Below, in pieces: positions 25,318 through 32,269 of a stretch of DNA of 32,269 nucleotides. The position numbers and the translations under genes were made by a program. Positions within the stretch are counted from its first letter, which is position 1; the number at the start of each line of letters is the position of its first letter. The notes below the pieces were generated by a model. It saw only the letters and a program-made list of their open reading frames with translations. It did not search any database and was not told the origin of the DNA. Source of the DNA: Paraburkholderia solitsugae. Its GTDB lineage: Bacteria > Pseudomonadota > Gammaproteobacteria > Burkholderiales > Burkholderiaceae. The stretch lies in contig NZ_WOEY01000147.1 in the NCBI RefSeq assembly GCF_013177695.1, positions 1 to 32,269 on the forward strand, written 5' to 3'.

Positions 25318-28300
25318 TCAACCGATCGTCATCAAATTCGCATTACCGCCTGCTGCTGCCGTATTCACGCTGACCGAGCGCTCCGTCAACAGACGCTCGA
25401 GCGCATAGTCCTCATCGCCGCTTTCCAGCGCGCGAGCCGCGACGCCCTGCACCGAGACGATCGGCCCCGGACGTTTCGCGACTTCCTTCACCAGCGCCAG
25501 CAGTTCGTCGCTATCGCCTTCGAACAGCACGGCATCAAAAGGCGTATCGGCGCTCTTCTTCACGCTTGCGTAAGACTTCAACGCGGCAGGCAACTGCGCC
25601 ACCAATTGTTCACCAGCCGCGCCCTCGAACAACGCGCGATTTCCCGTAGCCAGCGCCGCGGCAAACTGCACGCGCGCACCGCTCGCCGTCGAGGCAATAC
25701 ACAGCACCGTGCCGCGCGCGCCCAACGTGTACGTGTTGCGCTCGCCGGTGGGCCCAGACAATACCGCAGTTGCGCCCGCCGGCACATGCGACAGATAACC
25801 GTCGCAGCGTGCGGCCAGCACCGGCTGCTGTTCGCTGATCAGCCAGTCGCGCAACGCCGTCAAGGCAGCGGACGGATTGTCGCTGTTTTCACCCGCTTGT
25901 GGCGCATCCACGATCAACGACTGCGCCAGCGACTTCGGCAACCCAGCCGGACGCGTAGCCAACAGACGTTGCAGATACAGTGCGCCACCCGCTTTCGGCC
26001 CCGTACCCGACAAACCTTCGCCACCGAACGGCTGCACACCCACCACCGCGCCGATCACATTGCGGTTCACATAGATGTTGCCGACGTGCGCGCGGCTGAT
26101 CACGTGAGCGATGGTTTCATCGATCCGCGTGTGAATGCCGAGCGTCAGACCATAACCGGTCGAGCGAATCTGTTCGAGCAGCTTGTCCAACTGGCTGCGG
26201 CGGTAACGCACCACATGCAGCACCGGGCCGAACACTTCGCGCTTCAATTCGTCGATGCTGTCGAGTTCGATCAGCGTCGGCGGAACAAACGTGCCTTGCG
26301 CGCCGCCTTCCGGCATCGGCAGTTGCTCGACTTTGCGGCCTTTCTCGCGCATCGCCGCGACGTGCGCGTCGATGCCGCGTTTCGCGTCGAGGTCGATCAC
26401 CGGGCCGACGTCGATCGACAGGCGGTCCGGATTGCCCACCGACAGTTCGCGCATCGCGCCCGTCAGCATTTCGAGCGTGCGGTCCGCGACATCCTCTTGT
26501 AGACAAAGAACGCGCAACGCGGAACACCGTTGACCGGCGGAATCGAACGACGACTGCAGCACGTCCGCAACCACCTGCTCAGCGAGCGCCGAGGAATCGA
26601 CGATCATCGCGTTCTGGCCGCCGGTTTCGGCGATCAGCGGGATCGGTTTGCCTTCCGGGTCGAGGCGATTCGACAGCGTCTTGTTGATCAGACGCGCGAC
26701 TTCGGTGGAACCGGTGAACATCACCGCACGGGTGCGCGGATCGGCCACCAAAGCGGCGCCGACCGTTTCGCCATTGCCCGGCAGCAGTTGCACCGCGCCC
26801 GCCGGCACGCCGGCTTCGCGCAAGATACGCACGGCTTGCGCTGCGATCAGCGGCGTTTGTTCAGCCGGCTTTGCTAGCACGGTGTTACCCGCTGCAAGCG
26901 CCGCGGCGACCTGGCCCATGAAAATTGCCAGCGGGAAGTTCCACGGGCTGATACACACTACCGGACCGAGCGGGCGGTGCGTGTCGTTGGAGAATTCGTT
27001 GCGGATCTGCGTCGAGTAGTAGCGCAGGAAGTCGATCGCTTCGCGGATTTCCGCGACTGCGTTCGCCAGCGACTTGCCGGCTTCACGCACCACGAGACCC
27101 ATCAGCGTGTGCATCTGCGCTTCGAGCAGATCGGCGGCACGCGCGAGGCAATCGGCGCGGGCATCGACCGGCGTGGCTTGCCAGATCGGTGCGGCGGCGA
27201 CCGCGTGTGCCAATGCCGCGCTCACGTGTTCCGACGTCGCTTCGACGACCGTACCGACGAGGTCGCGATGATCGGCCGGATTGCGCACATCACGTGCGAC
27301 GCCGACGGCGATCTCGTTGTCCTCCAGCATCGGCGCGGCGCGCCACGGATGATGCGCGCTCGCCAGCAATGCCGACGACAGCGAGGCCAGACGATGTTCG
27401 TTCGACAGATCCAGGCCCATCGAATTGAGACGCTCGGCGCCAAACAGATTGCGCGGCAGCGGAATCTTCGCGTGCGGCGCGCCGAGCGGGGCGATCTTCG
27501 AGGCTTCGTCGACCGGATCGGCGATCAGGTCCTTGATCGCGACGTTTTCGTCGGCGATGCGGTTCACGAACGACGTGTTCGCGCCGTTTTCCAGCAGACG
27601 GCGCACGAGGTACGCGAGCAGCGTTTCATGGGTGCCGACCGGCGCATACACGCGGCACGGACGGTTCAGCTTGTCGCGGCCGGTCACTTCCTCATACAGC
27701 GGTTCACCCATGCCGTGCAGGCATTGGAACTCGTACTGGCCGGGGTAGTAGTTATTGCCCGCGAGGTGATAGATCGCCGACAGCGTGTGCGCGTTGTGCG
27801 TGGCGAACTGGGGATAGACCGCGTCCGGCGCGCCGAGCAACTTCTTCGCGCAGGCAACGTACGACACATCGGTGTAGATCTTGCGCGTGTAGACCGGATA
27901 GCCTTCGAGGCCGTCCACTTGCGCACGCTTGATTTCAGTATCCCAGTACGCACCCTTCACAAGGCGGACCATGATGCGGTGACGGCTGCGGCGCGCCAGA
28001 TCGATGATGTACTCGATCACGAACGGGCAGCGTTTCTGATACGCCTGCACCACAAAACCGATGCCGTTCCAGCCGGCCAGTTCCGGATCGAAGCACAGCG
28101 CTTCGAGCAGATCGAGCGAGATTTCGAGGCGGTCGGCTTCTTCAGCGTCGATGTTCAGGCCGATGTCGTAGCGGCGCGCGAGGATCGCCAACGAGCGCAC
28201 GCGCGGCAGCAACTCGCTCATCGTGCGTTCCTGTTGCGAACGCGAATAGCGTGCGTGCAACGCCGACAGCTTGATCGAAATACCCGGGCCTTCGTAAATG

Positions 28301-29247
28301 CCGCGGCCGCCGGCAGCCTTGCCGATCGCGTGGATCGCCTGTTCGTACGACGCGTAGTAGCGTTGTGCGTCAGCTTCGGTGGTGGCGGCTTCGCCGAGCA
28401 TGTCGTACGAGTAGCGAAAGCCGCGTGCTTCGTACTTGCGGCTATTCGCCAGCGCTTCGGAGATGTTCTCGCCCGTGACGAACTGCTCGCCCATCAGGCG
28501 CATCGCCATGTCGACGCCCTTGCGGATCAGCGGCTCGCCGCCCTTGCCGATCAGACGCGTGAGCGCTGACGAGAGGCTCGCCTCGCTGTTGGTCCCCACC
28601 AGTTTGCCGGTGATCATCAAGCCCCACGTCGCGGCGTTGACGAACAGCGACGGTGCCTGGCCGACATGCGACTTCCAGTCGCCCTTGCTGATCTTGTCGC
28701 GGATCAGCGCGTCACGCGTGGCGCGATCCGGAATGCGCAGCAGCGCTTCGGCGAGGCACATCAGCGCGACGCCTTCCTGGCTCGACAGCGAGAACTCGTG
28801 GATCAGCCCTTCGACGCCGCCGCCCTTGCTCTTGGTGCGCAGCGTTTCGACCAGCTTGCCGGCCATCGCTTGCACGTCGCCCGCGAGGTTGGCCGGCAAA
28901 CGCGCCTGGCCGAGCAGGAACGGCACGCATTCCGGCTCGGGACGGCGGTACGCAGCGGTGATCGCGGCGCGCAGCACCGATTGCGGTTGCACGTTCTGCG
29001 CGAATTCGAGGAACGGATGCGACGCACCGTCTTCCTCCTGCTCTACCGAGGCGCCATCAGCCAGATCGGCCGAGCCGGTGTGGCCCGACAATTCAGGCGG
29101 CAATTGGCCGTGTTCGATCTTTTCGAGGTATGCGAAGATCGCCTGCTTGATCAGCCAGTGCGGAGTGCGCTCGAGGCGGGTGGCGGCATCTTTCAGCCGG
29201 GAACGCAGGAGGTCGTCGACCTTGACGCCAAGGGTGGTGCTAGCCAT
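25318..29247 (-). CDS. putA: Trifunctional proline utilisation protein PutA (repressor, proline dehydrogenase, P5C dehydrogenase)
   Basis: The product has 1309 residues from the ATG at 29245-29247, with AAGGA upstream; the frame reaches 29355, but the homology starts here. Residues 1-45 are a ribbon-helix-helix DNA-binding domain (TTLGVKVDDLLRSRLKDAATRL, RTPHWLIKQAIFAYLE), almost that of E. coli PutA. The FAD proline dehydrogenase barrel (about 260-600) has NIDAEEADRLEISLDLLE and RLVKGAYWD. The P5C dehydrogenase domain (about 640-1130) has catalytic Glu874 (ETGGQN) and Cys908 (GQRCSAL). The last residues (NTAAAGGNANLMTIG) are the usual PutA end. It oxidises proline to glutamate at the membrane and, when proline is absent, represses its own gene. 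A GTTGCA-bearing inverted repeat lies just upstream. It is a full-length, intact copy. Confidence 0.97.
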   Translation of the reverse strand: MASTTLGVKVDDLLRSRLKDAATRLERTPHWLIKQAIFAYLEKIEHGQLPPELSGHTGSADLADGASVEQEEDGASHPFLEFAQNVQPQSVLRAAITAAYRRPEPECVPFLLGQARLPANLAGDVQAMAGKLVETLRTKSKGGGVEGLIHEFSLSSQEGVALMCLAEALLRIPDRATRDALIRDKISKGDWKSHVGQAPSLFVNAATWGLMITGKLVGTNSEASLSSALTRLIGKGGEPLIRKGVDMAMRLMGEQFVTGENISEALANSRKYEARGFRYSYDMLGEAATTEADAQRYYASYEQAIHAIGKAAGGRGIYEGPGISIKLSALHARYSRSQQERTMSELLPRVRSLAILARRYDIGLNIDAEEADRLEISLDLLEALCFDPELAGWNGIGFVVQAYQKRCPFVIEYIIDLARRSRHRIMVRLVKGAYWDTEIKRAQVDGLEGYPVYTRKIYTDVSYVACAKKLLGAPDAVYPQFATHNAHTLSAIYHLAGNNYYPGQYEFQCLHGMGEPLYEEVTGRDKLNRPCRVYAPVGTHETLLAYLVRRLLENGANTSFVNRIADENVAIKDLIADPVDEASKIAPLGAPHAKIPLPRNLFGAERLNSMGLDLSNEHRLASLSSALLASAHHPWRAAPMLEDNEIAVGVARDVRNPADHRDLVGTVVEATSEHVSAALAHAVAAAPIWQATPVDARADCLARAADLLEAQMHTLMGLVVREAGKSLANAVAEIREAIDFLRYYSTQIRNEFSNDTHRPLGPVVCISPWNFPLAIFMGQVAAALAAGNTVLAKPAEQTPLIAAQAVRILREAGVPAGAVQLLPGNGETVGAALVADPRTRAVMFTGSTEVARLINKTLSNRLDPEGKPIPLIAETGGQNAMIVDSSALAEQVVADVLQSSFDSAGQRCSALRVLCLQEDVADRTLEMLTGAMRELSVGNPDRLSIDVGPVIDLDAKRGIDAHVAAMREKGRKVEQLPMPEGGAQGTFVPPTLIELDSIDELKREVFGPVLHVVRYRRSQLDKLLEQIRSTGYGLTLGIHTRIDETIAHVISRAHVGNIYVNRNVIGAVVGVQPFGGEGLSGTGPKAGGALYLQRLLATRPAGLPKSLAQSLIVDAPQAGENSDNPSAALTALRDWLISEQQPVLAARCDGYLSHVPAGATAVLSGPTGERNTYTLGARGTVLCIASTASGARVQFAAALATGNRALFEGAAGEQLVAQLPAALKSYASVKKSADTPFDAVLFEGDSDELLALVKEVAKRPGPIVSVQGVAARALESGDEDYALERLLTERSVSVNTAAAGGNANLMTIG

Positions 29248-29303
29248 GTTTCCTTCTTCGGATACCAGACGAATTCGCTGGAGAAAGACTAAAAGTTGGG
29301 CGA

Positions 29304-29332
29304 ATCGTACGCCTCCAAATAAAAAGGTGCAA
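29304..29332 (-). promoter_or_regulatory. Likely putA promoter
   Basis: On the minus strand TTGCAC (29327-29332, four of six -35 matches) and TACGAT (29304-29309, four of six -10 matches) are exactly 17 bp apart. Transcription would start near 29297, about 50 bp before the putA start codon. Confidence 0.6.
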
Positions 29333-29358
29333 CCATGCACATCGCATGGTTGCACCTT
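29324..29358. promoter_or_regulatory. Perfect inverted repeat with two GTTGCA motifs: probable PutA operator
   Basis: AAGGTGCAACCATGC (29324-29338) and its exact complement (29344-29358) are separated by 5 nt. Each arm holds GTTGCA, the core recognised by the E. coli PutA ribbon-helix-helix domain. One arm overlaps the -35 box of the putA promoter. On the minus strand the palindrome is followed by a T-rich stretch, so it could also work as a terminator for transcripts coming from upstream. Confidence 0.65.
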
Positions 29359-29392
29359 CGTGAGAGCCCTGTACGGCGGGGGTTTGCGCCGA

Positions 29393-29548
29393 ATGGTGCC
29401 GGGCGTGGCGACAGCGGTTGCGATCAGTACTTTCCCTGGCGTGATTCTTTTCGCTTTTACCCTTATCAGATTGCTCGGCGCGCCGTTATACAGAACATGG
29501 ATGGTCGCGGCCGCAAGGCACGCACATAAAAACGGTACGGGGTTTTAG
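29393..29548 (+). CDS. Possible 51-residue membrane miniprotein
   Basis: From the ATG at 29393 the frame runs to TAG at 29546-29548. The product begins with a hydrophobic stretch (GVATAVAISTFPGVILFAFTL) followed by a basic end (RTWMVAAARHAHKNG). The upstream GGCGGGGG is only a fair ribosome-binding site. It ends 12 bp before the next small gene. I do not recognise a family, and a chance ORF is possible. Confidence 0.3.
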   Translation: MVPGVATAVAISTFPGVILFAFTLIRLLGAPLYRTWMVAAARHAHKNGTGF

Positions 29549-29560
29549 AGGACTGGCGAA

Positions 29561-29731
29561 ATGGAAAAGTGGTTAGTGATATTGGGCATCTGGGCGATGT
29601 GCGCGACGTGCGCTGTGCTGTTCATCCGCGGCGCGACGGGTGCTTCGTCCCGGCGCACGCCCGCGGATGAGCGCGCGCGCCCCGCATCGCGTGCATCGGC
29701 GGGCGATACGCGAACCGCGTTGAACGATTGA
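29561..29731 (+). CDS. Small hypothetical membrane protein (56 residues)
   Basis: The start ATG is preceded by AGAGGA at good spacing. The product begins MEKWLVILGIWAMC and forms one N-terminal hydrophobic helix (about residues 4-22). A basic, Ser/Ala/Arg-rich C-terminal tail (RRTPADERARP) presumably stays in the cytoplasm. There is no recognisable domain. It is too short for a default ORF cut-off, but codon use and ribosome-binding site are reasonable. It lies between putA and the YeiH gene, on the opposite strand to both. Confidence 0.55.
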   Translation: MEKWLVILGIWAMCATCAVLFIRGATGASSRRTPADERARPASRASAGDTRTALND

Positions 29732-29842
29732 GTGGTTAATTCCGGCGACTCGCGATAGCCATAGCGACGCCGGTCCCGACTGACACAACGAGCAGTGGAT
29801 ATGCGTCGCCAGGTTCAACCGGCGGCGGCGCCGGCGCGTGCG

Positions 29843-30088
29843 TCAGTGAGGCGGGATTGACTCGAACTGAGCGCAAGCGTCGTCGGGCGAAACGAGCTGG
29901 TCGTGCAGACGGCAAAGCCGGCTGTCCGCCACGCTCGCACCAAACCCGGAACTGAACACGGCGAGATCCGGAATGGTCTGCTCCAGTGAATGCCGATCCT
30001 CGGCGCGATACCGGCAGCTTGCACAGCGCGGCGCACACGCGTCTCCACGTGCGTGGGCCGTGCCGGCGATGCGAACAGCGGCGCTCAT
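29843..30088 (-). CDS. Small Cys-containing hypothetical protein coupled to the YeiH-family gene
   Basis: The product has 81 residues from an ATG sharing one base with the stop codon of the upstream membrane-protein gene (TGATG at 30090-30086), which is strong evidence for translational coupling. AGGG lies seven bases upstream. The N-terminal third has a Cys-rich stretch (Cys18, Cys22, Cys25, in CAPRCASC). The rest (RHSLEQTIPDLAVFSSGFG, then DSRLCRLHDQLVSPDD) looks like a conserved soluble domain. I recall similar sequences in Burkholderia without a known function. The cysteines could bind metal or form a disulfide. It may be a partner or regulator of the transporter (inference). Confidence 0.65.
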   Translation of the reverse strand: MSAAVRIAGTAHARGDACAPRCASCRYRAEDRHSLEQTIPDLAVFSSGFGASVADSRLCRLHDQLVSPDDACAQFESIPPH

Positions 30089-31518
30089 CACGAGCCCTGC
30101 CCCAAGCTATTCCAGTACGGTGCGAACACGTGCGCGGACAGCGCGTAGCCGATGGCGATATTGACAGCGACACCCGCTGTGAAAGCCAGGAACGGCTTCA
30201 GGCCGATGGACGTCAGCGAGCGCAGGCGTGTGGTCAACCCGATGCTCAGGAAACAGAACGTAAACGCCCACGTACGCAGCGCGGTGATCGGCGCAACGAA
30301 CTCGGGCGTGACGATCTTGCGGTAGTCAGCCAACGAGTAGTGGCTGGCGATCCACGTCACCAGCGCCGATGCGATCACGAAGCCGATCACGAATTTCGGA
30401 AAGCGCGCCCAGATTTCACCCGCATGGGCCTTGGCTTTGACGCCGCTGTCCTGCGATTCCCAGCGCGTCGTCGCGACAATTGCCAGCACGAACGCCCAGA
30501 TACCGATCCAGATATCGCGGCCGACCACCTTCATCAAGGTGAACGCCTGCAGCGACGCCTCTGGTGCGCCCGCAATCACGCCGCCCGCGTGCTTCGCGAA
30601 GTCACCATAGGCCTGCGCGGCGGCGATGCCGGCGGCGTCGGCGAATTCGGACGTGCCAATCCATGCGCCCGCCACCGCCGTCGATAGTCCCAGCGAACGC
30701 GATGCGAACGGCAGCACGAAGATCATCACGATGGCCCATAGCACGACCAGCGTGATCGCCACCGACGCCTGTTCGCGCTTGGCCCGCACCGCGCCGGCGA
30801 TCGCAATCGCTGCCGACACGCCGCACACCGCGCCGCCCACGCCGAGCACGGCCGCAAAACGCCGGTCGAGACCGAGCGCCTTGGCGGCAAAGAAGATGAC
30901 GAAGAACGTCACGAGCGAGACGATGGTCGCCTGCCCGACCGCGACCGGCCCCGCCCACACCAGCAAGGTGAACGGCAGGGTCGCGCCGAGCAGCACAATG
31001 CCGACCTTGATGTAAAACTCCACGCGCAAGCCGGCCGAAAACCACTCGGGCAGCGTGAACACGTTCGAGATCAACAGGCCGAGCGCCAGCGCCACCAGCG
31101 GCGGCTCGAGGTTGTACTTCGACGCATTGACCCAGGCGCCCAGCGTGAAGATCAGCGCCGATGCGATGAATAGGATCAGGAACGACGCCAGGAACGAGCC
31201 AACCCGCTGTTTCAGCGCAGCAAGGCTCACGCCGAACAGCAACGCGAACGCGATGAACAACGCGACATAGTTCGGCAGATGCTTGCCAATGTCCTGCGCG
31301 GCTTGTGCCACAGTCGACCATTTGGCCGGCGCGACCGCCAGCCACTTGATGCTACCGCCCGAGGCGAACAGCCCCCAGGCGATCACGATGACCAGCAGGC
31401 CGATCCAGACGGCCCACCAGTCTTCAGTCAAAAAGAGACCGCCGCCGTGTGCGCTATGGCCGCTGCGGTGCTTGCCGGGCGCAGCACCGGTCGGCAGCGT
31501 TTGATTGGTGTCGCTCAT
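30088..31518 (-). CDS. YeiH/UPF0324-family membrane protein (putative sulfate exporter family)
   Basis: The product has about 476 residues from the second in-frame ATG (MSDTNQ), with a G-rich ribosome-binding sequence upstream; the frame extends to 31548. The N-terminal tail (about 1-35) is polar with several His residues (HRSGHSAHGG). It is followed by ten or so hydrophobic helices, including WWAVWIGLLVIVIAWGLFAS, NYVALFIAFALLFGV and the conserved LGVGGAVCGVSAAIAIAGAV, then FTLMKVVGRDIWIG. The family is called 'putative sulfate exporter' in databases; activity is demonstrated for few members, and a plain anion or acid exporter is as likely. It is longer than typical YeiH (about 350) because of the N-terminal extension and inserts. 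The next gene is coupled through TGATG. Confidence 0.9.
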   Translation of the reverse strand: MSDTNQTLPTGAAPGKHRSGHSAHGGGLFLTEDWWAVWIGLLVIVIAWGLFASGGSIKWLAVAPAKWSTVAQAAQDIGKHLPNYVALFIAFALLFGVSLAALKQRVGSFLASFLILFIASALIFTLGAWVNASKYNLEPPLVALALGLLISNVFTLPEWFSAGLRVEFYIKVGIVLLGATLPFTLLVWAGPVAVGQATIVSLVTFFVIFFAAKALGLDRRFAAVLGVGGAVCGVSAAIAIAGAVRAKREQASVAITLVVLWAIVMIFVLPFASRSLGLSTAVAGAWIGTSEFADAAGIAAAQAYGDFAKHAGGVIAGAPEASLQAFTLMKVVGRDIWIGIWAFVLAIVATTRWESQDSGVKAKAHAGEIWARFPKFVIGFVIASALVTWIASHYSLADYRKIVTPEFVAPITALRTWAFTFCFLSIGLTTRLRSLTSIGLKPFLAFTAGVAVNIAIGYALSAHVFAPYWNSLGQGS

Positions 31519-31710
31519 CGCAATGCCCCCGAGGTAGTTGAGGTGCATCGGCGCGGGAAATTTTGAGTTTTGTTAAAGCACGCGCCGATTCGGCGAAATA
31601 TAGGCGAGCGGCGTCGCAAAGCGAAACGACCATTCGCTCTATGAATATGACTCAAAGGAGTAATGCCCCGGGTGCCGCGGCGTCACGGGCAAGGGCCAAG
31701 GGGCCAGGCG

Positions 31711-32269
31711 TCAAATGTCGAGCGGGTCGACTTCGAGGTTCCAGCGCAGCACGCCTTTCAGGCCGCGCAGCATCGGTTGCCATGCGCGCAAGGTGGCCTG
31801 CAGCGCGCCCCGCGACGCGCTCTCGATCAGCAATTGCGCGCGATGCGCGTGCATCACTTTGACGATGGTGAGCGGCACGGCGTCATAGACCGTCACACGC
31901 TCGGCGGCCGGAATCTCCGTCAGCGCGGCGGCGGCCTGCTGCAGGAAGGCGATCGCGGCTTCGAGCGTGCGGCCTTCGGCACGCAGCAAAGCCTGATAGA
32001 CGAACGGCGGCAGATGGGCATCGCGCCGCTCGGCCAGCGTCGAACTGGCAAAGCCGACGTAGTCATGCCGCCCCAGCGCGTGATACAGCGCATGGCGCGG
32101 ATAGCGCGTCTGCACCAGCACTTCGCCCGGCAACCCGGAGCGGCCCGCTCGACCGCTCACTTGCATCAATTGCGCAAAAAGGCGTTCGCTCGCGCGGAAG
32201 TCGTGGGAAAACAAGGCGGTGTCGGCATTCAGCACGCCGACCAGCGACACTCGCTGGAAATCGTGGCCC
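31711..32269 (-). CDS. priA: Primosomal protein N' (PriA helicase), C-terminal part, truncated by window edge
   Basis: The frame is open to the window end, so only the last ~186 residues are seen. HDFQRVSLVGVLNADTALF, then LMQVSGRAGRSGLPGEVLVQT hold helicase motifs V and VI of PriA. The remainder (HDYVGFASSTLAERRDAHLPPF, then a C-terminal domain ending VDPLDI) matches the PriA C-terminal region. PriA recognises branched DNA and reloads the replisome after fork collapse. The zinc-binding domain and N-terminal helicase half lie outside the window. Confidence 0.95.
   Translation of the reverse strand, partial: GHDFQRVSLVGVLNADTALFSHDFRASERLFAQLMQVSGRAGRSGLPGEVLVQTRYPRHALYHALGRHDYVGFASSTLAERRDAHLPPFVYQALLRAEGRTLEAAIAFLQQAAAALTEIPAAERVTVYDAVPLTIVKVMHAHRAQLLIESASRGALQATLRAWQPMLRGLKGVLRWNLEVDPLDI

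Noticed and set aside
26977..28569. 530-codon plus-strand ORF antisense to putA
   Set aside because: Shadow of putA codon bias; no recognisable domain.

Overview
The window is a piece of a high-GC betaproteobacterial chromosome, most likely Paraburkholderia or Burkholderia. The evidence is the near-continuous GC-rich codon use, the GcvP, PutA and Rep sequence types, and the tandem glycine riboswitch in front of gcvT-gcvH-gcvP. It divides into an accessory left quarter (1 to about 8.8 kb) and a housekeeping right three quarters (about 8.8 to 32.3 kb).

Accessory part. The 3' end of a SNF2-type helicase is followed 18 bp later by a SWIM zinc-finger protein with a histone-H1-like tail. Next come a lone DUF1330 protein on the other strand, an IS110-family transposase with structured flanks, and a frameshifted C-terminal remnant of a group II intron reverse transcriptase. 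That remnant abuts a histidine kinase that has lost its N-terminal part but keeps its ATPase domain. The kinase overlaps (ATGA) a receiver-domain ORF. The receiver ORF runs into an aminoglycoside-phosphotransferase-like (TCAD9-like) ORF across a U_UUU_UUC heptamer, a classic -1 frameshift site; a simple one-base deletion is the main alternative. A phage portal gene and a tyrosine-recombinase C-terminus follow, fused tail to tail, and the region stops at the 3' end of tRNA-Arg(CCG). Codon use from about 5.1 to 7.2 kb is visibly more AT-rich. The whole segment looks like an eroded island or prophage seated at this tRNA.

Housekeeping part. In order: a membrane-anchored di-haem cytochrome c; a convergent Rep-type helicase sharing a bidirectional terminator with it; a YdgJ-like Gfo/Idh/MocA oxidoreductase; a small lipoprotein; and the glycine catabolic cluster. 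The cluster has a sigma-70 promoter, a two-aptamer glycine riboswitch, gcvT, gcvH and gcvP, then an alginate-lyase-like periplasmic protein and sdaA. Glycine cleavage and serine deamination lie together, so glycine and serine carbon can be drained to C1 units and pyruvate. Next is a TPP-dependent acetolactate-synthase-like enzyme. On the minus strand follow a branched-chain-amino-acid-type binding protein and the trifunctional proline dehydrogenase PutA. A perfect 15-bp inverted repeat carrying two GTTGCA motifs overlaps the likely putA promoter. The window closes with two small ORFs, a YeiH-family membrane protein translationally coupled (TGATG) to a small Cys-containing protein, and the C-terminal part of PriA.

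The observations most worth a second look are the receiver/kinase-fold pair joined by a slippery heptamer, the three-way-junction RNA candidate upstream of the IS110 transposase (possible bridge RNA), and the PutA operator.
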